From assembly GCF_026000115.1 (NCBI RefSeq), contig NZ_AP026867.1, forward strand, positions 6,797,001-6,861,000: a stretch of 64,000 nucleotides of DNA. The letters run 5' to 3'. Source of the stretch: Aureispira anguillae. Lineage in GTDB: Bacteria; Bacteroidota; Bacteroidia; Chitinophagales; Saprospiraceae. Position 1 is the stretch's first letter. Each line of letters starts with the position of its first letter. Shown one piece after another: positions 18,841-28,300 of this stretch. Under the pieces are notes generated by a model. The model was not told where the DNA came from, searched no databases, and saw nothing but the letters and a program-made list of their open reading frames with translations. Position numbers and translations under genes: made by a program.

Positions 18841-19662
18841 CTAGCTAGCACTGTCTTCTTCTTGGAGCACCAATAAGGGCAAATCAGATTTTAAGGCGAT
18901 TTGTTGGCTTATGCTAGAATGGAATAAGTTTTCAAACCAATTGCGTTGACGAGAAACCAAACACAAAATACTGTTGCCTTTTTCATGCGCAAAATCTAAA
19001 ATGCTATTTAGCAAATCATCAGACTGTATTTTAGTATAAGAATGATTGATGGCTAATTTGTTGAGGTATTCTTTGATGGTTGGATCTATATCCGTGTGAA
19101 GCTGTTGACTTGATACATGGACTAGATCAATATCTAGTTTGGATTGTTGCGCAATATCAATCATTGGGTTGAGCGTATCCATAACGGTCATGGTTAACGC
19201 ATCTATTGCTACTACAACATTATTTAAATCGGAATAATGCGTATCTTTAGGTACTGCTAAAACAGGAAACTTAGTATTTTTAATCAAATTACTAGCGGTA
19301 CTCCCCATCAGCTTTTTGCCCAAATTAGAAGCCCCTAAGGTTCCCATAATAATCAAATCTGCGGAGACTTTGTTGGCTTCAGCTTCTATTACCTCTACAG
19401 GATAGCCTTTTCTACAGCGTCCTGTTACTTCAACTTCTGTTGTAAGATTGGCTTTGATGCTCTCTATAAACTCTTGCATCTCTTTTTCTCTATCTTCTTT
19501 AATGACACGAGATACATTGGCAAGGTGTCCAGCATGAGAAGTAACATGATAAGTATGGATAATGTGTAAGGCTGCATCAAATTTGCGTGCTAGCGCCAAA
19601 GCAAGATCTAGTGCTTTTTCAGCATTTTTAGAAAAATCAGTTGGAAGAAGGATATTTTTCAT
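18841..19662 (-). CDS. Universal stress protein with two USP domains
   Basis: The protein is 273 aa. The first UspA domain (residues ~1-140) starts MKNILLPTDFSKNAEKALDL and carries the ATP-binding motif G-2x-G-9x-G(S/T) in GTLGASNLGKKLMGSTASNL, so nucleotide binding is likely. The second domain (~147-270) starts NNVVVAIDALTMTVMDTLNP and lacks a clear nucleotide motif. It is cytoplasmic, with an expected role in stress or growth arrest. It is monocistronic. Confidence 0.9.
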   Translation of the reverse strand: MKNILLPTDFSKNAEKALDLALALARKFDAALHIIHTYHVTSHAGHLANVSRVIKEDREKEMQEFIESIKANLTTEVEVTGRCRKGYPVEVIEAEANKVSADLIIMGTLGASNLGKKLMGSTASNLIKNTKFPVLAVPKDTHYSDLNNVVVAIDALTMTVMDTLNPMIDIAQQSKLDIDLVHVSSQQLHTDIDPTIKEYLNKLAINHSYTKIQSDDLLNSILDFAHEKGNSILCLVSRQRNWFENLFHSSISQQIALKSDLPLLVLQEEDSAS

Positions 19663-19801
19663 GCAAGGATATTTTTATGAATAGTGAAGAGTTGTAAATG
19701 AAGTTGCGGTATTCACAAACAGAAAACCAAACAAATATAAAAGAATTGTAGACGAATAAGAATGATTTTTCACATAAAAAACAGTATTTTTAATCATCAT
19801 T

Positions 19802-21466
19802 ATGGCAAGGGATCAATCTAATATTTACAGTCAAAATACATTATATTATAACAACCTAGGGCTAGACACTATCCCTAAGGCTGTTTTTGAATGCCCTAAA
19901 CTAGAAAAATTAGACCTTAGTTATAATAAGATAAAAATAATACCTGAGGAAATCAAAAAACTAGAGCGGCTAAGGTATTTGGATTTTTCTAACAATCAGC
20001 TACAAACAATTCCCAATGGTTTGGCAAAGCTCCAAGCATTAGAAGTCTTGATTTTGTCCAACAATCAATTAACAGCTTTTTTGCCTGTTCTTACACAGTT
20101 GCCCAAACTGAAAGTCTTAAAACTAAAGGGAAACCAAATTCAAGCTTTACCAGACCAAATTAATGCATTAAAGGCTTTAGTTGTGCTCGATTTGGGCTTT
20201 AATCCACTCAAAAAATTGCCCTTAACGATGGGAGAATTAAAAGGATTAAAATGGTTGGTTTGTACCTCTAATCACTTTGACATTTTTCCAGAGGTCTTGT
20301 TAGAACTGGAGCAGTTGGAGCAAATTGAAAAACTGGATTTGGCTTTTCGATTAAAATTGCCAAATTCCAAACTAGAATTGTTATTTAAGGTGCTTCGACA
20401 TCTTAAAAAACAGAAAGCTAGTTTGGAGGTAAAAAAGGCAGCCTTTGGAATTTTGTTTACCCCAAATTACAAGGGAGCAGTAGCAAATGTTTTGCCTTTG
20501 TTGTTGGTTAATTATGTAGCTTTTTCTCAAGCGGTAAGGGCTTATCTTATCAATACTTGTGCTGGTCAACTCAATGAAAGGAGTAAAATTGCTATTTTAG
20601 GAAAAACGGCATGGATGGATTTAGATGCTTTAGAGCCAGCATCAATTAGTACGGTTGTCACGGCTGCTACTACCCATATCGTATTGGGCAAATCCATTAC
20701 GAAGCAGATGTTAACATCCTTGCACGACCAATTGTTTTTTGTCTCGGAGAGAACAGCCCTGGCTTTTTTATCTCCCAAACAACCAACAAATTGGTTGGAG
20801 GAGCATCGAGACAAAATTTTAAATTTATTGAGGAGTGGTCAAAATGAAAACATAGCCTTGGCAATACAACTCGCCAAAGACAATGCCTTATTGGACGATA
20901 TGTTGACTGAATTGCTGATGGCTTATACGCAAATTACGGCAGGCAATACAAGCTTGCGCAATGATTTGAAGGCGTTGTTTTATCGTAGAATTCCCAATTT
21001 TGAGCAAATTACACTCCCCAGTGCTTCTTTTAAATTTTATACCCCCAATAAAAGTGAGCATGCTATTTTTCAGGGGATTAAAAATATTACCAGTCAAACC
21101 GATGCGTGGGAGGGACTAAAAATTGCCCATTATTTATTTGATAAACATGGTGTTGCTTATACTTACTTGTTGGCTTATTTAGGAGAGGAAGAAACGCAAA
21201 TTTGGTTAGAACAATTTATAAATCAAAATACGATTGTTCTAGGTAGGCTATCCAAACTAAAGGAATTGCCCCAATCTTTGCCTGCCTTTTCTCATTTGTC
21301 AAAATTGGATTTAAGAGGTTGCGGATTCCGAACGTTTCCTGCTATCGATATTCTAGAGCAATTGCCTCATTTAGAGGAAATCGATTTGAGGGATAACCCC
21401 ATTTCTTTTGTGCCAAGAAATTTGTTTGCAGCAGTGTCAAAATACAGGATATTATTGTCTAAATGA
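19802..21466 (+). CDS. Leucine-rich repeat protein with LRRs at both ends
   Basis: The protein is 554 aa with no signal peptide, so probably cytoplasmic. Residues ~18-185 hold about seven bacterial LRRs of the 'LxxLxLxxNxLxxLPxxLxxL' kind (LEKLDLSYNKIKIIPEEIKK). Residues ~250-322 look like a possible BRCT-type fold (KIAILGKTAWMD... TTHIVLGK ... LFFVSERTALAFL). A helical segment follows, then two more LRRs (~480-545, LSKLDLRGCGFRTFPAIDIL). The BRCT reading rests only on a pattern of hydrophobic residues and TTHIVLG. Function unknown; protein-protein interaction is the reasonable expectation. Confidence 0.8.
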   Translation: MARDQSNIYSQNTLYYNNLGLDTIPKAVFECPKLEKLDLSYNKIKIIPEEIKKLERLRYLDFSNNQLQTIPNGLAKLQALEVLILSNNQLTAFLPVLTQLPKLKVLKLKGNQIQALPDQINALKALVVLDLGFNPLKKLPLTMGELKGLKWLVCTSNHFDIFPEVLLELEQLEQIEKLDLAFRLKLPNSKLELLFKVLRHLKKQKASLEVKKAAFGILFTPNYKGAVANVLPLLLVNYVAFSQAVRAYLINTCAGQLNERSKIAILGKTAWMDLDALEPASISTVVTAATTHIVLGKSITKQMLTSLHDQLFFVSERTALAFLSPKQPTNWLEEHRDKILNLLRSGQNENIALAIQLAKDNALLDDMLTELLMAYTQITAGNTSLRNDLKALFYRRIPNFEQITLPSASFKFYTPNKSEHAIFQGIKNITSQTDAWEGLKIAHYLFDKHGVAYTYLLAYLGEEETQIWLEQFINQNTIVLGRLSKLKELPQSLPAFSHLSKLDLRGCGFRTFPAIDILEQLPHLEEIDLRDNPISFVPRNLFAAVSKYRILLSK

Positions 21467-21590
21467 GATTGATCGATTGATACAGTATGAAAAAAGAGGA
21501 CGCTTATTTTTTTAATTGATTTCTTTTGCCCTTGGGATTCATTATATTCACAACTTACTTAAGACCCATTCTCAACCAAACTATACAACG

Positions 21591-22478
21591 ATGAGCATTT
21601 TACAAACGCATAATTTAACCAAAGTTTACAATAAAACACTTAAGGCAGTAGATAACCTTAATTTGACGATTGAAAAAGGTAATATTTATGGCATTTTAGG
21701 CCCCAATGGAAGTGGAAAAACAACTACATTGGGAATGGTGCTGGGAATTATTCATCCCACCAATGGTCACTACACTTGGTTTGATCAAGCCCCCTCTGCT
21801 AAGGCACGTCAACGAATAGGGGCTATCTTGGAAACGCCCAATTTTTACCCTTATATGAATGCTCAAAAGAACCTAGAAATTGTGGCTCACATCAAAAAAA
21901 CGGATGCCAAACAAATTCCTGAATTGATTGATTTAGTGGGCTTAACGGGACGGGTAGATTCTCCTTTTCGAGCCTACTCTTTGGGAATGAAACAGCGATT
22001 AGCCATCGCTGGAGCGTTGATTGGAGATCCAGAAGTATTGATTTTTGATGAACCAACCAATGGTTTGGATCCACAGGGGATTGTTGAGGTGCGTAATCTA
22101 TTGATTGAGATTGGTGCCCGTGGAAAAACGATTCTATTGGCAAGCCACATTATAGATGAGGTGGAAAAGGTTTGCAATCATGTTGCGATTTTAAAGTATG
22201 GTGACCTAATTGCGGCTGGGAGTGTGGCAGATATATTGAGTAATGAGCCAATTATCGAGGTTGGTGCAGAAGATTTAGAAACCCTTAAAAGGGCATTGTC
22301 TGACATAAATTTTGTTACCGATTTAAGGGTGGATGGTTCCATTTTGGAATTAAAAATGGCGGCAGAAAACTCTCCTACAGATTTAAATAAAATACTGTTT
22401 CAAAAAGGAGTAGTGCTAAATCATCTGAAGGTGCGCCAAAAAAGTCTAGAAGCAGAATTCTTGGAACGAACATCGTAA
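21591..22478 (+). CDS. ABC transporter ATP-binding protein
   Basis: The protein is 295 aa from ATG 21591, where MSILQTHNLTKVYNKTLKAV begins the canonical fold; the 25 codons open upstream do not match. Walker A is GPNGSGKTT, the signature is YSLGMKQRLAIAGALIGDPE, Walker B/D-loop is VLIFDEPTNGLDP and the H-loop is LASHIIDE. The BcrA/CcmA-like subclass has a C-terminal extension of ~80 residues. Its partner permease is normally encoded next door; here the next gene (recJ) is convergent and unrelated, so the partner must lie elsewhere. Substrate unknown. Confidence 0.9.
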   Translation: MSILQTHNLTKVYNKTLKAVDNLNLTIEKGNIYGILGPNGSGKTTTLGMVLGIIHPTNGHYTWFDQAPSAKARQRIGAILETPNFYPYMNAQKNLEIVAHIKKTDAKQIPELIDLVGLTGRVDSPFRAYSLGMKQRLAIAGALIGDPEVLIFDEPTNGLDPQGIVEVRNLLIEIGARGKTILLASHIIDEVEKVCNHVAILKYGDLIAAGSVADILSNEPIIEVGAEDLETLKRALSDINFVTDLRVDGSILELKMAAENSPTDLNKILFQKGVVLNHLKVRQKSLEAEFLERTS

Positions 22479-22516
22479 TGGTTTAACAGTGCTTTTAAAT
22501 TATTGCGAACGATTGT

Positions 22517-24220
22517 TTAAGAGCGAAAACGCATAGCTTTTACATTCAATTGCAATTTAGAACGCCCCCTAAAGGTATTCTCTTCTAAAACATAGCACAA
22601 CTCAAAGAGTTTTTGAGCTTGTAAGTTGGAAAAATGTTGCCCCAAACCAAAGGCAATACCCTCCATTGTTGAGCCTTCTTTTTGTTGAATGACCAATTTT
22701 AGATGTTGATTTTTTAGTAGTTTGGAATAACCTGTGTCTTTGAGATGTTTGGAGATAAAAACAGGACGCATATTCTGAGGACCAAAAGGGGCAAACTGTT
22801 GCAGTAATTGCCAAAATTTTTCATTGATATGTTCAAACTCAATTGCGGCATCAATATATTGAGTGGGCTGTTCTAAGTTAGGAGATATGGATTGGTCAAC
22901 AATGGTTTGAAAGCGTTGTATAAAGTCCTCTAAATGGATGGGCTTTAAGGTCAAACCTGCGGCATATTTATGCCCTCCATAATTCACTAATAAATCCTCG
23001 CACTGAGCAATCGCCTGATAAATGTCAAAACCATGAACAGAGCGGGCAGAACCAACGATTCTTCCATTGGATAAAGTAAAAATAATGCTGGGTTTGTGGT
23101 AAGATTCTACCATTTTGGAGGCGACAATCCCAATGACTCCTTTGTGCCAATTTTCATTAAATAGAACAACTGCCTTTTTTTCTCCAAAGGCAATGTCCTG
23201 CTGAATCATTTTTTTGGCTTCTATTATAATATCATGCTCAATATCTCTACGTTCTTGATTGGCATTGATGAGCTGTTGCGCTACCTTTTTTGCGGCTACT
23301 GTTTCTGTGGCAATTAATAATTCTACGGCTTTATTTGCGTGCAATATTCTACCTGCTGCATTGAGATGGGGACCAATACCGAATACAAGATCTCTAATGT
23401 TGTATTGTTCTTTTTGGGGGAATGAGTTCAGCAAAATTGCTATGCCGAGTCTTGGCTGTTGATGGAGTTGCTGCAAACCATAATAAGCCAAAACTCTATT
23501 CTCTCCTGTAAGCGGAACAAAATCACAGGCCAAACTGATCGCCACCAAATCTAAAAAAGGCTGTACATTTTGCTCAAAAGAAATTTGATACAATTGAGCA
23601 AAACCTTCAATCAATTTAAACCCAATTGCACAGCCACTTAATTCTTTGTAAGGGTAATCACAGTCGGCTTGTTTGGGGTTGAGGATGGCATAAGCATTAG
23701 GCAACTGTTCATCTGGAAGATGATGGTCACAAACGATGCAATCTATTTGGTTCTGATTGGCAAATTGGATGGCTTCATGCGCCTTTATGCCACAATCTAA
23801 GGCAACGATTAAAGAGCAGTTTTCTTGAATGGCGTATTCTATTCCTTTGGTGGAGATTCCATAACCTTCTTTATAACGATCGGGAAGGTAGTAGTGTAAT
23901 AGCGTATGGTACTTGGATAAAAAGCGATACAATAAAGCAACAGCCGTTGTGCCATCTACATCATAATCGCCATAAATAAGTATATTTTCTTTTTTGATAA
24001 TGGCTTGCCCAATTCGCTGAACGGCTTTTTCCATATCTTTCATCAAAAAAGGATCGTGTAGATGGGATAATTGTGGTCTAAAAAAACGTTTGGCATCCTG
24101 AAAATTATTGATGCCTCTTTGAACTAAGAGTTGACAAAAAATAGGATGAATTTTTAGTGCTTGATGCAGTTCTGTAGCTTCGGTTACATCGTATTCTGTC
24201 AATTCCCAGCGTTTTTGCAT
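22517..24220 (-). CDS. recJ: Single-stranded-DNA-specific exonuclease RecJ
   Basis: RecJ is a 5'-3' ssDNA exonuclease of recombination and mismatch repair. The 567-aa length is typical. DHH-family motifs are visible: YGDYDVDGTTAVALL (residues ~82-96), ALDCGIKAHEA, CDHHLPDEQLPNA and, in DHHA1, VNYGGHKYAAGLTL. The C-terminal OB-like domain contains PFGPQNMRPVF. It converges on the ABC ATPase gene with only 38 nt between stops. Confidence 0.95.
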   Translation of the reverse strand: MQKRWELTEYDVTEATELHQALKIHPIFCQLLVQRGINNFQDAKRFFRPQLSHLHDPFLMKDMEKAVQRIGQAIIKKENILIYGDYDVDGTTAVALLYRFLSKYHTLLHYYLPDRYKEGYGISTKGIEYAIQENCSLIVALDCGIKAHEAIQFANQNQIDCIVCDHHLPDEQLPNAYAILNPKQADCDYPYKELSGCAIGFKLIEGFAQLYQISFEQNVQPFLDLVAISLACDFVPLTGENRVLAYYGLQQLHQQPRLGIAILLNSFPQKEQYNIRDLVFGIGPHLNAAGRILHANKAVELLIATETVAAKKVAQQLINANQERRDIEHDIIIEAKKMIQQDIAFGEKKAVVLFNENWHKGVIGIVASKMVESYHKPSIIFTLSNGRIVGSARSVHGFDIYQAIAQCEDLLVNYGGHKYAAGLTLKPIHLEDFIQRFQTIVDQSISPNLEQPTQYIDAAIEFEHINEKFWQLLQQFAPFGPQNMRPVFISKHLKDTGYSKLLKNQHLKLVIQQKEGSTMEGIAFGLGQHFSNLQAQKLFELCYVLEENTFRGRSKLQLNVKAMRFRS

Positions 24221-24503
24221 AGTTATAAAGTGGTTGAGGTGTTACATTATTTTGTAGTGCATTAGTTACTTAACTACAATTTAATCCAAATAAAGTACTT
24301 GAAGTCCTAAGAATGGATTATTTTGTAAACCCTGTGTCAAACAGGAATGCCGTTGGTAGCTTACGTAGTTCGTATAGCTTTGTTGCTAAATAAATCTAAA
24401 AATTCAATAAATAAAGACGATCTTAAGTGGGTACTTCTTTAGAAGTATGAATTGATGTTGGAGATTCAAGCACTTTTGATTTTTAGTGCGCTATAATTAA
24501 CAT

Positions 24504-24697
24504 TACTCCGTTGATCAATCGAATAGATGAGCAAAGCGAACCGAGCCCTGCGAGCTCATGAGTGATAATGAGCTAACCTAGCACCACAGGTAAAGGTAAA
24601 GCCCGTTAGCGTACTAACTGCGCTAGTTTGTAGCTAAAGTTATAAAGGAAAAAGCAAAAAACTATCTCACGAGTGTAACGAGCTAATTAACGGAGTA
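24504..24697. repeat. Palindromic intergenic element, copy B (TIR TACTCCGTT)
   Basis: This element is 194 bp with ends TACTCCGTT (24504-24512) and AACGGAGTA (24689-24697). It contains CCTAGCACCACAGGTAAA and AAAAAACTATCTCACGAG, both shared with the copy at 53.2 kb; the latter is also shared with copy A. The rest of the 521-bp gap between recJ and the next gene (24221-24741) shows only small hairpins (for example CCTGTGTCAAACAGG) and no gene. Confidence 0.7.
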
Positions 24698-24741
24698 TTA
24701 ATTTAAAAGACAGTGTGCTTACGTTTGTAAAAATATAAAAA

Positions 24742-25881
24742 ATGCATTCATTACTATTTATAATTCTATTGTTATTAAGTCATACCATAGTGGGACAAGA
24801 TACGAGTTCGGTCAGCCTTGAGCAACGTGAAAAAATGTTGAAACAGGCGGAAGCGAACCTAACAATAGGCCTAGATGATCATGACGATAGCCCTCGAAAC
24901 AATAAAGGAGTTCGGGTTTTATTTTATAATGCAGAAAATTTGTTTTTTCCTGAAGATGATAGCACCAAAAGGGATGATGATTTCACCAAAAATGGGCTAA
25001 AAAGGTGGACCTACTATCGGTACCAACAAAAATTGAATAACCTGTATAAGGTAATGATGGCTGTTGGGGGCTGGGAACCGCCTGCTATTGTGGGATTTTG
25101 CGAATTAGAACACCAAAAAGTATTGGAGGACTTGATTAATAAAACCCCGCTCAAAAAATTTGGTTATAAAGTAGTCCATGAAGAATCGCCAGATCGAAGA
25201 GGAATTGACGTTGGTTTTATTTATAGACCCAGCAAGTTTAAATATATAGAACATGAGGCCATTCGAGTCCATTTTCCTTTTGATAAAACATTAAGAACAA
25301 GAGATGTTTTGCATGTTCGGGGGCAAGTACTTGGGCGAGATACCCTAAGTGTTTTTGTTAATCACTGGCCTTCAAGATGGGGAGGTCAAGCTAAAAGTGA
25401 ACCCAAACGAGTTTATGTTGCATCTTTGGTGCGTCAACGTATTGACGAACTATATAAGACCAACCCTAATTTAAAAGTAGTTGTTATGGGGGATATGAAT
25501 GACCACTCTGACAACAAAAGTTTGGTAGAAACGTTAAAGGCAAAAGGAGAGTTGGAAGCAGTTCAAAAAGGCGATTTATATAATTACATGCATGCCTTAG
25601 GTAAAAAATGGCAGTTAGGATCTCATAAATACCAAGGGCATTGGGGAACGCTTGACCATATGATTGTTTCTGAACCCTTGCTTCGAGAAACAAGAAAAAA
25701 TTACCTCAAGGCATCGGCTAGTGGCGCACATATATTTGCTGCTCGATTTTTGTTGGAAGAAGATGTAAAATATCTTGGGTTGCAACCTTATAGAACCTAT
25801 GCTGGCCCTAAATTTATAGGTGGATTTAGCGATCACTTACCAATTTATATTGACCTAATGTATGTACAGAAAGAAGACTAA
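24742..25881 (+). CDS. Secreted endonuclease/exonuclease/phosphatase-fold protein
   Basis: The protein is 379 aa with a signal peptide (MHSLLFIILLLLSHTIVGQ). EEP-fold motifs occur in order: LFYNAENLF (Asn), VGFCELEHQKVLEDL (catalytic Glu), HWPSRWGGQ, VVVMGDMNDHSDN (Asp/Asn pair) and the terminal GGFSDHLPI (Asp-His). All catalytic positions are present, so it should be an active Mg-dependent phosphoesterase in the periplasm or outside the cell; whether it cuts DNA, phospholipid or sugar phosphate is not clear. The DUF2306 gene follows after 40 nt on the same strand. Confidence 0.88.
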   Translation: MHSLLFIILLLLSHTIVGQDTSSVSLEQREKMLKQAEANLTIGLDDHDDSPRNNKGVRVLFYNAENLFFPEDDSTKRDDDFTKNGLKRWTYYRYQQKLNNLYKVMMAVGGWEPPAIVGFCELEHQKVLEDLINKTPLKKFGYKVVHEESPDRRGIDVGFIYRPSKFKYIEHEAIRVHFPFDKTLRTRDVLHVRGQVLGRDTLSVFVNHWPSRWGGQAKSEPKRVYVASLVRQRIDELYKTNPNLKVVVMGDMNDHSDNKSLVETLKAKGELEAVQKGDLYNYMHALGKKWQLGSHKYQGHWGTLDHMIVSEPLLRETRKNYLKASASGAHIFAARFLLEEDVKYLGLQPYRTYAGPKFIGGFSDHLPIYIDLMYVQKED

Positions 25882-25921
25882 TACAGCATTTACCCCATCA
25901 TTAAACGTTAAGTAATTTTAA

Positions 25922-26653
25922 ATGAAAAACAATAATTGGTCAATCAATCAAGGGATGAATATTGTTTTGGGCGTTATCTTTATTCTTGCGATCCTCTTGT
26001 CTGCTTATACAATGGCTGCGATTGCCTTTCCTTATTTGGTACCACCTTTTCCTACCGATATTGATTTTTTGGAATCAAAACAGTGGGTAGTGGACGAGTG
26101 GCATTGGTTGGCTGCTTTTTACATTCATATCACTAGTGCTGTATTGGTGTTGGCAGCGGGACTGACTCAGTTTTCTAAGACCTTAATGTTTAAATACCCT
26201 CAATGGCATCGAGTTATTGGAAAAATCTATGTTTTTTTGGTTTTGGTGGTTGCTGGTCCTTCGGGATTTGTTATGGCTTTTTATGGCAATGGAGGGTTTT
26301 GGGCTCGTTGTGCCTTTGTGGCGCAAGCTGTTTTTTGGTGGTGGTTGACCTATAAAGCTTATCAGACCATTAAACAAAAAAAATTAAGAAAACATGGCAA
26401 ATATATGCTGCGAAGTTATGCCATGACGTTATCGGCTATTTCATTGCGGGGAGCTACTTATATCGTCTCTGCTTGGAAGATGAAGCATGGAATATTTTGC
26501 CCCAATGCAACCTATCAACTGCTCTGTTATCCTGATTTTTATATCTTGGTAGCTTGGTTGAGTTGGATCGTCAATCTTATGGTAGCTGAATTTTTAATCG
26601 TTCTAGGGATAATGAATTATTATTTTCCTAAAGAAGCACAAAAAGACAAATAG
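25922..26653 (+). CDS. DUF2306-type integral membrane protein
   Basis: The protein is 243 aa with about six to seven membrane segments and conserved histidines at helix ends (FYIHITSAVLVLAAGLTQF, YPQWHRVIGKIYVF, KHGKYMLRSYAMT), the pattern of the DUF2306 family. These paired His suggest cofactor or heme binding, but this is unproven. It is encoded between an EEP phosphoesterase gene (40 nt) and a tyrosine phosphatase gene (3 nt), so the three probably form one operon. Confidence 0.8.
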   Translation: MKNNNWSINQGMNIVLGVIFILAILLSAYTMAAIAFPYLVPPFPTDIDFLESKQWVVDEWHWLAAFYIHITSAVLVLAAGLTQFSKTLMFKYPQWHRVIGKIYVFLVLVVAGPSGFVMAFYGNGGFWARCAFVAQAVFWWWLTYKAYQTIKQKKLRKHGKYMLRSYAMTLSAISLRGATYIVSAWKMKHGIFCPNATYQLLCYPDFYILVAWLSWIVNLMVAEFLIVLGIMNYYFPKEAQKDK

Positions 26654-26656
26654 TAT

Positions 26657-27109
26657 ATGAAGTTTTTAATGGTATGTTTAGGCAATATTTGCCGTTCGCC
26701 ATTGGCGGAAGGAATTCTAAAAGCAAAAGCAGTAGCAGGGCATTTAGAGTGGGTAATCGACTCTGCTGGTACGAGTGCTTATCATGCAGGAGAGTTGCCT
26801 GATCGTCGTTCTATTGCGATTGCAGAATCGTATGGTATTGATATTACCGATCAACGTTCTCGTCCAATAACCCCTAAAGATTTAGATGACTTTGATGTAA
26901 TTTATGTAATGGATAGCAGCAATTATAATAATGTGATGGAGTTGTGTGAAAATGCGGAGCAGCAGTCAAAAGTTCAATTGATTATGAACATGGCTGAACC
27001 TGGAAGAAATATTGCGGTGCCAGATCCATACTGGGAAGATGATGGCTTTAGAAATGTTTATTTGATGTTGGATAAAGCCTGCACTGCCATTCTAGCAGAG
27101 TATCAATAA
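26657..27109 (+). CDS. Low-molecular-weight protein-tyrosine phosphatase
   Basis: The protein is 150 aa. The P-loop CLGNICRS (C-x5-R-S, residues 7-14) lies at the N-terminus, with Cys and Arg for the phosphocysteine mechanism. The general acid Asp is in VPDPYWEDDGF (~residue 120). It starts 3 nt after the DUF2306 stop, which implies translational coupling. In many bacteria such enzymes control exopolysaccharide export through a BY-kinase, but no kinase is in this window. Confidence 0.92.
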   Translation: MKFLMVCLGNICRSPLAEGILKAKAVAGHLEWVIDSAGTSAYHAGELPDRRSIAIAESYGIDITDQRSRPITPKDLDDFDVIYVMDSSNYNNVMELCENAEQQSKVQLIMNMAEPGRNIAVPDPYWEDDGFRNVYLMLDKACTAILAEYQ

Positions 27110-27121
27110 TGCGCTTATTAG

Positions 27122-27171
27122 AATTTGAAAATTTGAACATGTTAATTATTGCATGTTCAAATTTCCAAATT
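27122..27171. terminator. Convergent-gene hairpin of the AATTTGAAAATG type
   Basis: AATTTGaAAATTTGAACATG (27122-27141) pairs with CATGTTCAAATTTcCAAATT (27152-27171), a 20-nt stem with one mismatch. It lies between the phosphatase gene (+) and fabG (-) and is probably a bidirectional terminator. Confidence 0.6.
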
Positions 27172-27192
27172 TAAAAATTATAGTTGTAGCGA

Positions 27193-27933
27193 TTACATTC
27201 CCCCACTTGTGTTAAGGGTTTCGCCTGTAATATAGCTGGATAAATCAGAAGCTAAGAAAATCGCAACATTGGCAATTTCTTCTGTTGAGCCAAAGCGTTT
27301 TAAGGCTGTAGATTGGATCATTTGTTCTCTGATTTTCTCCCCTAATTCCTCGGTCATATCTGTAGTAATAAAACCAGGAGCAATTGCGTTGCAACGAATA
27401 TTTCTAGAGCCAACTTCTTGAGCAATAGATTTTGTAAATCCTATCATTCCTGCTTTTGACGCAGCATAATTGGCTTGTCCAGCATTTCCTTTTAGACCTA
27501 CAATAGATGAGATATTAATAATAGAACCGCCACGAGCTTTGAGCATAGGGCGCATAATGCATTTAGTGAAATTGTAAATGGACTTTAGGTTGTTGTTCAT
27601 TACATCATCCCAATTGTCCTCTGTCATTCGCATCAATAAGTTATCACGTGTGATACCAGCATTATTGATTAGAATATCAATTTTACCAAATTCTTTTATT
27701 ACATCATTAATAAGCTCTTGTGTTTGTTCGAATGAGCTAGCATCAGAGGCAAAGGCCTTGATTGTGGTACCATGCTCAGCAGCCTCTTGGACTACTTGAT
27801 TAGCACGATCAGCAGATGAACGATAAGTGAAAGCGACATGAGCTCCATGTTCGGCAAATTTTTTCACCATTGTTGCTCCAATACCTCTTGAGCCACCTGT
27901 GATAAGAGCTACTTTGTTTTCCAAAAGTTTCAT
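27193..27933 (-). CDS. fabG: 3-oxoacyl-[acyl-carrier-protein] reductase
   Basis: FabG is the NADPH-dependent reduction step of type II fatty acid synthesis. It is a 246-aa classical short-chain dehydrogenase: TGGSRGIG (residues 12-19), NNAGIT, catalytic Ser in NISSIVGLKGNAGQ with YAASK (Tyr-x3-Lys), and the C-terminal YITGETLNTSGGM. The FabG motifs and length make this assignment firm. It is monocistronic, divergent from lpxD across a 367-bp gap. Confidence 0.93.
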   Translation of the reverse strand: MKLLENKVALITGGSRGIGATMVKKFAEHGAHVAFTYRSSADRANQVVQEAAEHGTTIKAFASDASSFEQTQELINDVIKEFGKIDILINNAGITRDNLLMRMTEDNWDDVMNNNLKSIYNFTKCIMRPMLKARGGSIINISSIVGLKGNAGQANYAASKAGMIGFTKSIAQEVGSRNIRCNAIAPGFITTDMTEELGEKIREQMIQSTALKRFGSTEEIANVAIFLASDLSSYITGETLNTSGGM

Positions 27934-28300
27934 AAACCTGAAAGATGTTGATTTTATAGAAATAACTGACTAGCAGATATGTGTCCTAAATAATGTATGA
28001 ATATAATCAATTTGTTGTAAGGCAATAATCTAAGTATAAGACTTCCTTATAATGTTAAACCAAAACTACAAAAATTAATAGTGTTCTTTACCTAACTGTG
28101 CGCAATATTAGTTAAAAAAGCTGAACTCTTTTAACAAATACGCAAAAGGTTTAAACTTATGCTATTATATTTCGAAGGAATATCTAATGTTTTTCTAGGA
28201 GGCTGGGATAAATAACTTGTTGGTAGAATTGCTAAATATTTAGATCAGCTCTTGCTTATAGAACCATCAGTTTTGTTATATTTACAGAAAATATGAAGTT
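27934..28300. other. Divergent intergenic region between fabG and lpxD
   Basis: 367 bp, very AT-rich. It must hold both promoters, but no clear TTTG-N19/22-TAnnTTTG pair or repeat was identified, and no reading frame looks coding. Confidence 0.5.
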
